This document shows, piece by piece, positions 45,705 through 54,386 of a DNA stretch of 64,000 nucleotides. A program made the position numbers and the translations under genes. The DNA is taken from NCBI GenBank assembly GCA_041396585.1, contig JAWKYG010000009.1, positions 124,001 through 188,000 on the forward strand, given 5' to 3'. Numbering within the stretch: position 1 is the stretch's first letter; each line of letters opens with the position of its first letter. The notes beneath the pieces were generated by a model. That model was not told where the DNA came from. It saw only the letters and a program-made list of their open reading frames with translations, and made no database searches. Source of the DNA: JAUIAI01 sp041396585 (GTDB taxonomy: Bacteria; Pseudomonadota; Gammaproteobacteria; Burkholderiales; Burkholderiaceae_E).

Positions 45705-48700
45705 ATGAACGCCCCTCTGGACCCGATGCTGTCGCGCGCGCTGCGCGAGGCGATCGAAACTGTCACCCTGGACGACAAATACCGGCTGGAGCGCGGTCGC
45801 GCGTTCATGTCCGGCACCCAGGCCCTGGTGCGTCTGCCCATGCTGCAGCGCGCACGTGACCAGGCCGCCGGGCTCGAAACCGCGGGCTTCATCTCCGGCT
45901 ATCGCGGCTCGCCACTGGGCGGCGTGGACCAGGCGCTCTGGAAGGCGCGCGACTACCTTGCCGCGCATCGGATCGTGTTCAAGCCCGGTCTGAACGAAGA
46001 CATGGCGGCGACCGCGGTCTGGGGCAGTCAGCAGGTGGCGCTCGACCCGAACGCGCGCGTGCAGGGCGTGTTCTCGATGTGGTACGGCAAGGGTCCCGGC
46101 GTCGATCGCTGTGGCGATGTGTTCAAGCATGCCAATGCCGCGGGGAGTTCGCGCTACGGTGGCGCGCTGGTGCTGGCCGGCGATGATCACGGCGCCAAGA
46201 GCTCGACCCTGCCGCATCAGTCCGATCACATGTTCAAGGCCAGCGGCCTGCCGGTGTTCTATCCGTCGTCGGTGCAGGAGTATCTCGACCTGGGCATTCA
46301 TGCCTGGGCGATGTCACGCTACTCGGGGCTGTGGGTCGCGATGAAGACGGTCACCGAGGTGGTCGAGGCATCGTCGTCGGTGATGATCGATCCCGACCGG
46401 GTGTCGGTGGTGATCCCGCAGGATTTCGAGCTGCCGCCCGATGGCCTGAATATCCGCTGGCCGGATTCACCACTCGCGCAAGAGGCGCGACTGCTCGACT
46501 ACAAGTGGTATGCAGCGCTGGCCTATGTGCGTGCCAACCGGCTCAACCGCACCGTGATCGATTCCTCGAAGGCGTGGTTCGGGATCATCACCGGTGGCAA
46601 GGCCTATCTGGACACCCGGGAAGCTCTGGCCGATCTCGGCATCGATGCCGATACCTGCGAGCGCATCGGCATCCGCCTTTTCAAATGCGACGTGGTCTGG
46701 CCGCTGGAAGCACAGACTGTGAGCGAGTTCGCGCGGGGTCTGGGCGAGATCCTCGTGGTGGAGGAAAAGCGCCAGATTCTCGAGTATGCGCTCAAGGAAG
46801 AGCTCTACAACTGGCCGGATGCCGAGCGACCCAACATCTACGGCAAGTTCGACGAAAAAGACGGTCGTGGCGGCGAATGGGCGATGCCCATGGGCCAGTG
46901 GCTGCTGCCCGCGCATGCCGAACTCTCGCCGGCGATGATCGCACGCGCAATCGCCTCGCGTCTGCTGAATCCGGGCCGCTTCGGCTCGCGCTTCGAGCTC
47001 GATGCCGACACCCGCGCGCGGATCCAGTCGCGCCTGTCGATCCTGCAGGCCAAGGAGCGGGCGCTCGCCGAGCCGCATGCGAGCGTGGAGCGGGTGCCGA
47101 CCTTCTGTGCCGGCTGTCCGCACAACACCTCGACCCATGTGCCCGAGGGCTCGCGCGCCGTGGCCGGCATCGGCTGTCACTACATGTCGATCTGGATGCC
47201 CGAGCGACGCACGTCCACGTTCACGCAGATGGGCGGCGAGGGGGTGCCCTGGATCGGCCAGGCACCGTTCACCGACACGACACACATCTTCGCCAACCTC
47301 GGCGATGGCACCTATTTCCATTCCGGTCTGCTGGCGATCCGGGCCTCGATCGCCGCCGGGGTGAACGTCACCTACAAGGTGCTCTACAACGATGCCGTGG
47401 CCATGACCGGGGGCCAGCCGATCGATGGCCAGCTCACGGTACCGATGATCGTCGCCCAGACGATGGGCGAGGGCGCCCGCGAGGTGGTGATCGTCACCGA
47501 CGAGCCGGAGAAATACGGGCGTGGCGGCATGCAGGTACCGGTGCCGGTGCATCACCGCGATGAGCTGGACGCGGTGCAGCGTCGTCTGCGCGACATCGAA
47601 GGTGTCACCGTGCTGATCTACGACCAGACCTGTGCCACCGAAAAACGGCGGCGGCGCAAGCGCATCGTCGACGGCAAGCCCGGTTTTCCGGATCCGGCCC
47701 GGCGCGTGGTGATCAACGAGCTGGTCTGCGAGGGCTGCGGTGATTGCTCGGTGCAATCGTCGTGCGTCGCTGTGGAACCGGTCGAGACCGAGTTCGGCCG
47801 CAAGCGGCAGATCAATCAGTCGGTCTGCAACAAGGACTACTCGTGTCTGAAGGGCTTTTGCCCGAGCTTTGTCACCGTCGAGGGCGGCCAGTTGCGCAAG
47901 CCCAAGGCCAATGCGATCGATGACTCGGCCTGGCCGGAGCTGCCCGAACCCGATCGGGTTCCGATCGACGCCTCCGGCAATCCCAGTTACGGGATTCTGG
48001 TCACCGGTGTCGGCGGTACGGGCGTGGTCACGGTGGGCCAGGTGCTGGGCATGGCCGCCCATATCGAGGGCCTGGGCATCTCCGTGCTCGACATGGCAGG
48101 CCTGGCGCAAAAAGGGGGTGCGGTGTTCTCGCACGTGCAGATCGCGCGCGATCCCGACAGCCTGCATGCCACGCGCATCGCCACCGGCGAGGCCGATCTG
48201 GTGCTCGGCACCGATCTGGTGGTCAGCGCCGGCAATGAAGCCTTGTCCAAGATGCGCCCCAAGGTCACACGCATGGTGGGCAATGGTGATGTCTCACCGA
48301 CATCTGCCTTCCTTCGTGACCCCGACTGGCAGTTGCCGAAGAACGATCTGCTTCGCAATATCGTCGATGCGGCCGGCGAGCGTGATCTGGAGTTCCGTGA
48401 CTTCACCCAGCTCTCGACGCGTCTGCTGGGCGATGCGATCTACACCAATCCGATGATGATCGGCTTTGCCTGGCAGTGTGGCTGGATTCCGCTGCACCGC
48501 CATGCGATCGAGCGTGCCATCGAGCTCAACGGGGTACAGGTCGAGAACAATCTGCGCGCCTTTCTCTGGGGTCGGCGCCTGGCGCACGATACGGACGCGG
48601 TACGGCGCGCGACCACGCCGGCCCAGGTGCTCGAATTCAAGCGACCGGGCGGCCAGGTGCGAACCGAGGCTGATCTCGCCAAGTTCGTTCGCACCCGTCA

Positions 48701-49355
48701 AGAGTTCCTCGATGGCTACCAGAATGCGGCCTACGGGCGCGAGTATGCGGCCTGGGTCGAGCGGGTGCAGAGGGTCGAGGCGGAGCGACTGGGGCTGGCC
48801 TCCCATGAGCCGCGGCTCGCGTTCGCGGTGGCCCGGGGCCTGTTCAAGCTGATGGCGATCAAGGATGAATACGAGGTCGCGCGTCTGCATGCCGACCCGG
48901 CCTTCCGTGCATCGATCGCCGGCCGGTTCGAGGGCGACTATCGGGTGCACTTTCATCTTGCACCGTCGTGGCTGGCCAAGCCCGACGCCCGCACCGGGCG
49001 GCCCCGCAAGCGCAGTTTCGGGCCATGGATGATGCCGGTCATGGCCGGGCTCGGGCGCCTCAGGTTCCTGCGGGGCCGCTGGCTGGATCCGTTTCGGCAC
49101 ACCGAGGAGCGCAAGCTGGATCAAGAGGTGCTCGCGCAATATCGCGCGCTGATCGAGGAGATCCTGGTGCGCGTGAGCCCCGAGAACATCGATACCGCCG
49201 TGGCACTGGCCGAATCCGTGGACGCGATCCGCGGTTATGGTCCGGTGCGCATGGCCGCGCTCGAGAAGGTGCGTGCTCAGCAGGTGAGCCTGCTCGGTCA
49301 GCTCCGGGGGGACGGCGACATGCGTGTCGTGAGTGTCGTGCGAGCAGGCGCCTGA
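45705..49355 (+). CDS. fused indolepyruvate ferredoxin oxidoreductase (IorA-IorB type)
   Basis: Thiamine-diphosphate enzyme that oxidatively decarboxylates aryl-pyruvates (or related 2-oxoacids) to acyl-CoA with reduction of ferredoxin. The ATG at 45705 lies 7 bases after GGAGG; the product has 1216 residues, in line with the fused form common in betaproteobacteria. The N-terminal pyrimidine-binding domain contains FISGYRGSPLGGVDQAL; the ThDP-binding region has NLGDGTYFHSG near 532 and LYNDAVAMTGGQP. A ferredoxin-like segment with Cys clusters (CEGCGDCSVQSSC near 675 and CNKDYSCLKGFC) follows, then the gamma domain starting GVGGTGVVTVGQVLGMAAH near 767 and a C-terminal DUF6537-like part. No ferredoxin gene is adjacent. 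Confidence 0.92.
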   Translation: MNAPLDPMLSRALREAIETVTLDDKYRLERGRAFMSGTQALVRLPMLQRARDQAAGLETAGFISGYRGSPLGGVDQALWKARDYLAAHRIVFKPGLNEDMAATAVWGSQQVALDPNARVQGVFSMWYGKGPGVDRCGDVFKHANAAGSSRYGGALVLAGDDHGAKSSTLPHQSDHMFKASGLPVFYPSSVQEYLDLGIHAWAMSRYSGLWVAMKTVTEVVEASSSVMIDPDRVSVVIPQDFELPPDGLNIRWPDSPLAQEARLLDYKWYAALAYVRANRLNRTVIDSSKAWFGIITGGKAYLDTREALADLGIDADTCERIGIRLFKCDVVWPLEAQTVSEFARGLGEILVVEEKRQILEYALKEELYNWPDAERPNIYGKFDEKDGRGGEWAMPMGQWLLPAHAELSPAMIARAIASRLLNPGRFGSRFELDADTRARIQSRLSILQAKERALAEPHASVERVPTFCAGCPHNTSTHVPEGSRAVAGIGCHYMSIWMPERRTSTFTQMGGEGVPWIGQAPFTDTTHIFANLGDGTYFHSGLLAIRASIAAGVNVTYKVLYNDAVAMTGGQPIDGQLTVPMIVAQTMGEGAREVVIVTDEPEKYGRGGMQVPVPVHHRDELDAVQRRLRDIEGVTVLIYDQTCATEKRRRRKRIVDGKPGFPDPARRVVINELVCEGCGDCSVQSSCVAVEPVETEFGRKRQINQSVCNKDYSCLKGFCPSFVTVEGGQLRKPKANAIDDSAWPELPEPDRVPIDASGNPSYGILVTGVGGTGVVTVGQVLGMAAHIEGLGISVLDMAGLAQKGGAVFSHVQIARDPDSLHATRIATGEADLVLGTDLVVSAGNEALSKMRPKVTRMVGNGDVSPTSAFLRDPDWQLPKNDLLRNIVDAAGERDLEFRDFTQLSTRLLGDAIYTNPMMIGFAWQCGWIPLHRHAIERAIELNGVQVENNLRAFLWGRRLAHDTDAVRRATTPAQVLEFKRPGGQVRTEADLAKFVRTRQEFLDGYQNAAYGREYAAWVERVQRVEAERLGLASHEPRLAFAVARGLFKLMAIKDEYEVARLHADPAFRASIAGRFEGDYRVHFHLAPSWLAKPDARTGRPRKRSFGPWMMPVMAGLGRLRFLRGRWLDPFRHTEERKLDQEVLAQYRALIEEILVRVSPENIDTAVALAESVDAIRGYGPVRMAALEKVRAQQVSLLGQLRGDGDMRVVSVVRAGA

Positions 49356-49358
49356 TCG

Positions 49359-50225
49359 ATGCCCACCGCGGCCGCGATTACGCCCGAGTCCGGTTTCGCT
49401 ACCGACGAGACCGGCCTGGCGGTCTATGACTTTCCGGCGCAGGGGCCGGTTCGCGGCGCGTTCTATCTGTTGCACGGCTACGGCGAGCATGTCGGCCGCT
49501 ACCGCCGCCTGATCGACCACCTGAATCAACGCGGTTGGCACGTCGGTGCGCATGATCACCGTGGTCACGGGCATTCGGCCGGTGCGCGCGGCCGGCTGCC
49601 GAAGGCGCCTGGTCTGGCCGATGACGCGATCCGTCGGCTGCGCGCGTTCGCGCAGCGTCGAGGTGGGTTGCCGGTGCTGTTCGGTCACAGCATGGGTGGT
49701 GTGCTGGCGGCCGAGCTTGTCCTGCAACGGGCCGAACCGGTGGCCGCGCTTGCATTGTCATCACCGGCGCTGCGGCCCAGTCTCACCAGGTTTCAGCAAT
49801 TTCAGCTCAGGCTGATGCATGCGATCGCACCACGCCTGGTTCTGTCACGGCCCGTCGATGGTGTGCGCCTGTCGCATGATGCCGCACAGGTGCGCGCCTA
49901 CCTCGAGGACCCACTGGTACACGGCAGTGTCACGGCGGAGATGGTGCAGTGGATGCAGGTTTCGGGCGCGGCATCGGTCGCCAACGCCAGTGGTCTTGCC
50001 GTGCCGACCTTGCTGATCGGCGGGGCTGGCGATAAGGTCGCGGATCCACGGGCCTGGCGGGCATTTGCGCAGAGTGCGCCGCCCCGTCACTTGCAGGCCG
50101 TGGTGCTCGATGGCGCCTTGCATGAATTGTTCAATGAGAGTCCGCAATGGCGAGAGCCGGCACTGACGGCGCTTGATGCCTGGCTCGCATCCCTGACGCT
50201 TGACCATGCGTGCGCCGCGGCCTGA
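49359..50225 (+). CDS. alpha/beta hydrolase, monoacylglycerol lipase-like
   Basis: Serine hydrolase of 288 residues with the lysophospholipase/monoacylglycerol lipase pattern: oxyanion motif LLHGYGEH (about 38-45), DHRGHGHS (66-73) and the nucleophile elbow GHSMGG with Ser111. The acid is probably the Asp in LLIGGAGDKVADP and the His is in LDGALHELFNE. No signal peptide. It begins 3 bp after the stop of the oxidoreductase, so it is likely in the same transcript. Esterase or thioesterase activity on small esters is equally possible. Confidence 0.85.
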   Translation: MPTAAAITPESGFATDETGLAVYDFPAQGPVRGAFYLLHGYGEHVGRYRRLIDHLNQRGWHVGAHDHRGHGHSAGARGRLPKAPGLADDAIRRLRAFAQRRGGLPVLFGHSMGGVLAAELVLQRAEPVAALALSSPALRPSLTRFQQFQLRLMHAIAPRLVLSRPVDGVRLSHDAAQVRAYLEDPLVHGSVTAEMVQWMQVSGAASVANASGLAVPTLLIGGAGDKVADPRAWRAFAQSAPPRHLQAVVLDGALHELFNESPQWREPALTALDAWLASLTLDHACAAA

Positions 50226-50360
50226 CTGCGCCTGAGTTCTCCCAGGTTCGCGCTGCCTGGCAAACGCCGGGCCAGGAATCGGATGAGATTGTCACCCCTG
50301 GTCAAACCTGCCAGACTGAGCGGGCGTTCCCAGAACAATCAGAAATGCCAGGAGACCCTC

Positions 50361-51506
50361 ATGCCGCATGTTCAACAACATCGTTTGATTGACCTCACCG
50401 AGCCGATGCCTGATGATGCCTCGGCCAGGCTCAAGCAAAGACGCTCGTTTATCCAGAAGGCCGGCATGGCGGCGTTTGCTGCCAGCGCCACCGCCGATGC
50501 GTTCGCACAGGCCTTCGATCGATATGCGCCAGACGCACCACCGGTGCGCTATCCGGAGCCCGATGTCATCGCGCTGGACAAGCGCTTCAGATACAAGCTT
50601 GGCAATACGCCGATCATGCGCCTGTACAGGGGCACGCTGTGGGCCGAAGGGCCGGCGTGGAACGCGGTGGGGCGTTATCTCGTGTGGAGTGATATTCCCG
50701 CCGACGAAATCCTGCGCTGGAGCGAAGAAGATGGTCATGTCGGCCGGCGCTTTCGCTTTCCGTCGGGCAACAGCAACGGCAACACCTTCGATCATCAAGG
50801 GCGTCAGATCTCGTTCTGCCATGGTACCCGCCGTGTCGTTCGGTATGAACATGACGGTTCCATGACCATTCTGGCCGACAAGGCCAACGGCAAGGAGTTC
50901 AACGCCCCCAATGATGGCGCCGTGCATCCGGATGGTTGGTTGATGTTTACCGATCCCGGCTATGGCAGCCTGATGAACTACGAGGGCAATCGTCTGCCCA
51001 GTAGCAAGGACAGTCCGCAACCCATTCAGAAAGAGGCGATCTATCGCATCGATGCTCCGGGCCAGGTCACCAAGGTGGCCGATGAACCGTTTAAACCGAA
51101 TGGCTTGTGCTTTTCGCCTGATTACTCCAAGTGCTATGTCGCGGATACCGGCGTTTCTCATTATCCCGGCGCCAAGAGCGTCATCTGGGTCTATGACGTC
51201 GATGGCAAGGCGCTCAAGAACGGCCGGGTGTTTGCGAGCATGGAATTCGAAGGTAAGACGGGCTTCGCCGACGGCATCCGCTGTGACGAGGACGGCAATG
51301 TGTGGGCCGGCATGGGTTGGGTCGGCGAAGGCTATGACGGCGTGCACGTCTTTCACCCAGATGGCACCCGGATCGGCCACATCAAGATGCCGGAGATCAT
51401 CTCCAACGTCTGTTTCGGTGGCAGCAAGCGCAACCGCCTTTTCATGACCGGCAGCCAGTCGTTGTATGCGGTGTATGTCGAGACGCGAGGCGGCACACTG
51501 ACCTGA
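50361..51506 (+). CDS. exported SMP-30/gluconolactonase family protein
   Basis: Six-bladed propeller lactonase-family protein of 381 residues. The ATG at 50361 has AGGAG 6-7 bases upstream. A twin-arginine-like signal (QRRSFIQKAGMAAFAASATADAFAQ region, about 26-50) suggests folded export to the periplasm. The family elements WAEGPAWNAVGRYLVWSDIPADE, FNAPNDGAVHPDGWLMFTDP (Asn/Asp metal ligands), KPNGLCFSPDYSKCYVADT and GFADGIRCDEDGNVWAG are intact. Substrate could be a sugar or other lactone. It is on the same strand as the hydrolase, 135 bp away. Confidence 0.87.
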   Translation: MPHVQQHRLIDLTEPMPDDASARLKQRRSFIQKAGMAAFAASATADAFAQAFDRYAPDAPPVRYPEPDVIALDKRFRYKLGNTPIMRLYRGTLWAEGPAWNAVGRYLVWSDIPADEILRWSEEDGHVGRRFRFPSGNSNGNTFDHQGRQISFCHGTRRVVRYEHDGSMTILADKANGKEFNAPNDGAVHPDGWLMFTDPGYGSLMNYEGNRLPSSKDSPQPIQKEAIYRIDAPGQVTKVADEPFKPNGLCFSPDYSKCYVADTGVSHYPGAKSVIWVYDVDGKALKNGRVFASMEFEGKTGFADGIRCDEDGNVWAGMGWVGEGYDGVHVFHPDGTRIGHIKMPEIISNVCFGGSKRNRLFMTGSQSLYAVYVETRGGTLT

Positions 51507-51635
51507 TGGGGCGTACGTGGGTGGGATGTGAGGTTCGCCGGGCAGGGCCTGGCAACATTTCCGCCCCGACTCGCGCAAGCGAGAGCTGTCGGTTCGCGGT
51601 GCCGGCGGGCGCGTTCTGCGCCGCGGCCGGCGCCG

Positions 51636-52462
51636 TCAGTGCAGGATGATCATCAGGCATCCGCCGAAAATCACCCCATGGCCAGCACGCTCGGCCAGCC
51701 GATGCTGGCATTGCGAAAGAAGTAGTGGCCCAAAATCAGCGTGAACGCCGGGGTGGTGGCTATCAGCGGGGCCACCCGCGAGACCGTGCCCAGGCTGAGC
51801 GCGAGATTCAGCCCGGCCAGACCGATCGCATTGAGTGCCCCGCAGGCCGCGAACCAGCCGTAGCCCGCCCGCTTGCGTGGCATCGGATGACGGGTGATGC
51901 CCTGGCGCGTGGACAGCAGGACGCACGACACCGCCGAACCGATCAAGGCCGCGGTCAGCGGACTGGCCAGTTCGGTCAGGCCCAGCTTCACCACGTTGTG
52001 CGCGATGCCGCGGCTCAAGGCAGCACCCAGGGGAATCGCGATCGCCCACAGCGGCCAGTTGGCCCGCTGCCGGCGCGAGCGCAGTGCGATGAAGGCGATG
52101 CCACCGATGATGATCGCGGTGCCGGCATACAGATGCCAGCCGCCTTGTTCCTGGAGAAAGATGGCCGCGATCAGGATCGAGAACACCGGCGAGGTCGATG
52201 ACAGCGCCGCGGTGATCGCAGGCTCCATCAGGCGGATGCTCCAGGTGTGCAGGGTCATGGACAGCCCGGGCACGATGAGGCCGGCCAGCGCAAACCAGCC
52301 GATGGCCGGATTGCGCAGCCAGGCGAGGTCGAAGTACAACGGGGCCATCACCAGCAGCAGGCCGAACGTGGTCGCGACATTCACGATCGTCCCCGCGCGC
52401 ACATCCATGTGGCGCAGCGCGATGTGTTGCACCTGGTTGGTGAGCGCGAAAACGATGCTCAC
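51636..52462 (-). CDS. DMT superfamily (EamA) transporter, frameshifted near its C-terminus
   Basis: Ten-helix drug/metabolite transporter with two EamA halves. The frame that starts GTG 52462 ends at a TGA at 51671-51673 after WPSVLAMG; the last membrane helix continues one base out of register as VIFGGCLMIILH to a stop at 51636-51638. One more G in the run at 51674-51677 would restore it. The N-terminus is also unclear: an in-frame segment IEPTTLASLVAIA upstream of the GTG looks like the first half of helix 1, but no standard start codon precedes it. EamA motifs AALSSTSPVFSILIAAIFLQE and RVAPLIATTPAFTLILGHYFF are clear. Substrate unknown. Confidence 0.78.
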
Positions 52463-52569
52463 CGCGATGGCGACCAGACTGGCGAGGGTGGTGGGTTCGA
52501 TGGTGTGTTGACAGTCAAGAGGCCGTCGCGACCGGGGCGACGAGGGAATCGATGCCGAGATCCATCACA

Positions 52570-53349
52570 TCAGATCAGCCCGTGATAGGAGCCGCCATCG
52601 AGCTGCAGGTTCTGTCCCGAGATATAGCCGGCCTGCCGGCTGCACAGATAGGCGCAGGCGTCACCGAATTCCTTGGTCGAGCCGAATCGTTTGGCCGCGA
52701 TCGAGGCGGATATCCGCTGGCGGGCCTCTTCCAACGTAATGCCTTGCTCACGCATCATGCGCTCGGCCATGAAGCGCTGCCGGTCGGTGTCGATGCGTTC
52801 CGGAAGCAGGTTGTTGATCGTGACATTGTCGGGCGCGAGTTCGAACGACAGCGACTTGGCGAATGCGGTGAGGCCCGCGCGTGCGCCCGTCGACAAGGCC
52901 ATCGGCGGGCGTGGTGATTTGACCATGGCCGAGGTGATGTTCACGATGCGCCCGAAGCGGCGTGCCTGCATTCCCGGCGCGACGGCGCGGATCAGCAGCG
53001 CCGGGGCGAGCATGTTGGCCTCCAGGGCACCAATCCATTGATCATGATCCCAGTCGGCGAGGCTGCCGGGAGGCGGCCCGGCATTGTTGTTGACCAGGAT
53101 GTCGGGCTCGGGACAGGCCGCGAGCAATGCGGCCCGACCGGTCTCTGTCGTGATGTCGGCACCCACGCCATGGACGGCGACACCGGTGTGCACGGCCAGT
53201 TGCGCGGCCACGGCTGCTGCGCGCACCGGATCGCGGCCATTGATCCAGACCTCGACTCCCTCGCCGGCAAGCGCGGTCGCACAGGCGAGGCCCAGCCCCT
53301 GGGTGGACGCACATACGATGGCCTTGCGGCCGGCGATGCCGAGATCCAT
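52570..53349 (-). CDS. SDR family protein with atypical active site
   Basis: Short-chain dehydrogenase/reductase fold protein of 259 residues, starting at the ATG at 53349. The cofactor loop is ASTQGLG (14-20) and NNNAG (87-91) is present, so NAD(P) binding looks possible. The catalytic Ser is at 140 (NITSAM), but where Tyr-x3-Lys is expected the sequence reads LSTGAR, i.e. Ser153 and Arg157 replace Tyr and Lys. This variant is shared by a subset of proteobacterial SDRs annotated as 3-oxoacyl-ACP reductases, whose activity is unclear. The C-terminal GQNLQLDGGSYHGLI is typical SDR. It is divergent from the halohydrin-dehalogenase-like gene by 275 bp. Confidence 0.85.
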   Translation of the reverse strand: MDLGIAGRKAIVCASTQGLGLACATALAGEGVEVWINGRDPVRAAAVAAQLAVHTGVAVHGVGADITTETGRAALLAACPEPDILVNNNAGPPPGSLADWDHDQWIGALEANMLAPALLIRAVAPGMQARRFGRIVNITSAMVKSPRPPMALSTGARAGLTAFAKSLSFELAPDNVTINNLLPERIDTDRQRFMAERMMREQGITLEEARQRISASIAAKRFGSTKEFGDACAYLCSRQAGYISGQNLQLDGGSYHGLI

Positions 53350-53624
53350 GTGTTGGAAGTCCTGTTCGTGGGTGATCTTGCGCGAGCATCGCGCGCCGCG
53401 ATCTGATGCCGATGTACGAGCCTCTTGCACACGCCAGCCCTGAGAGCCGCAGGAGTATACGCAGGCCTCGCCACACGCGGTCGTACCCTGGCACAAGCGG
53501 CGCCGCGTTGCCGAACCCGCCCCGTATCCCCGATACGGGGCGGAACCGGCGCCTTGCCAGCCCGCTTCGGCGAGTGAATCATGAGCTCGTGAGGTATTTC
53601 AACAGCCTGTTCACGGAGAATCCC

Positions 53625-54311
53625 ATGTCGACGAATGATCTTTCCGGCCAGCGAATCCTGGTCACCCAGGCCGATGTGTTCATGGGGCCGGCGCTTTGTG
53701 CGGCGATCGCCGCGGCCGGTGCCGAGGTCGTGCCGGTGGTCGGCGAGATGCTCGAGCCCGGGGCCGCGCAGGCCTGCGTCGAGGGCGCGGGCGCGATCGA
53801 TTCCGTGGTCGCGAATCTGGGTGTTGCAGCGCCGGCCACGCCGGTGGCCGATGTCGGCGAAGACGAATGGCGCCAGGTGTTCGCGGCCATGGTCGATCCG
53901 CTGCCGCGGCTGCTGCGTGCCGTGCTGCCCGGCTGGCGCGAGCGCGGTCATGGCGGCCGTTTCCTGGTGATGGGCAGTGCCTCGGCTTTGCGCGGCATGC
54001 CGCGCACCTCGACCTACAGCGCGGCGCGTGGTGCCCAGCTGGCCTGGGTGCAGGCGACCGGTGTGGAGCTCGCACGCGAAGGCATCCGGGTCAATGCGAT
54101 CGCCCAGAACTTCGTCGACAACCCCACCTATTTCCCGCCCGAGGTGCAGGCGCTACCGAAGTTCCAGGAGCGCCTGCGTCGTGAGGTGCCGCTGGGCCGG
54201 CTGGTGTCGGCCGAGGAAGATGCGCGCTTTGCCGCCTATCTGCTGAGCCGGGCGGCCGATTGCTTTGTCGGGCAGGTCTTCCCGGTCTGCGGCGGCTGGG
54301 TCGCGCGCTGA
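53625..54311 (+). CDS. putative halohydrin dehalogenase (SDR-derived)
   Basis: A 228-residue SDR-fold protein that matches halohydrin (haloalcohol) dehalogenases, enzymes that turn vicinal haloalcohols into epoxides plus halide without a nicotinamide cofactor. Instead of the Gly-rich NAD(P) loop it has T-x4-F-x-G (Thr14, Phe19, Gly21 in VTQADVFMG), which forms the halide site, and the triad S-x12-Y-x3-R (Ser118, Tyr131, Arg135 in GSASALRGMPRTSTYSAAR) replaces Ser-Tyr-Lys. The rest also follows the HheB-like pattern: VANLGV, DPLPRLLRAVLP, IAQNFVDNPTYFPPE and VPLGRL, ending CGGWVAR. The ATG at 53625 lies 6 bases after GGAG (53615-53618). Activity is inferred from motifs; substrate unknown. Confidence 0.82.
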   Translation: MSTNDLSGQRILVTQADVFMGPALCAAIAAAGAEVVPVVGEMLEPGAAQACVEGAGAIDSVVANLGVAAPATPVADVGEDEWRQVFAAMVDPLPRLLRAVLPGWRERGHGGRFLVMGSASALRGMPRTSTYSAARGAQLAWVQATGVELAREGIRVNAIAQNFVDNPTYFPPEVQALPKFQERLRREVPLGRLVSAEEDARFAAYLLSRAADCFVGQVFPVCGGWVAR

Positions 54312-54386
54312 GTGCGTGCGTCGCTGCGCCGACTGCGCGCATGCGCGGGGGGCGATGATTCGCGGGCGCCTGGCGTTGGCGCACGC

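Noticed and set aside
46467..48167. Minus-strand open frame of 566 codons inside the indolepyruvate oxidoreductase gene
   Set aside because: Antisense shadow in high-GC DNA; the plus-strand protein has clear domains and motifs throughout.
52570..53349. Second halohydrin dehalogenase candidate, because of S-x12-S-x3-R spacing
   Set aside because: The Tyr is replaced by Ser and the Gly-containing cofactor loop is kept, so it does not meet the family motifs.
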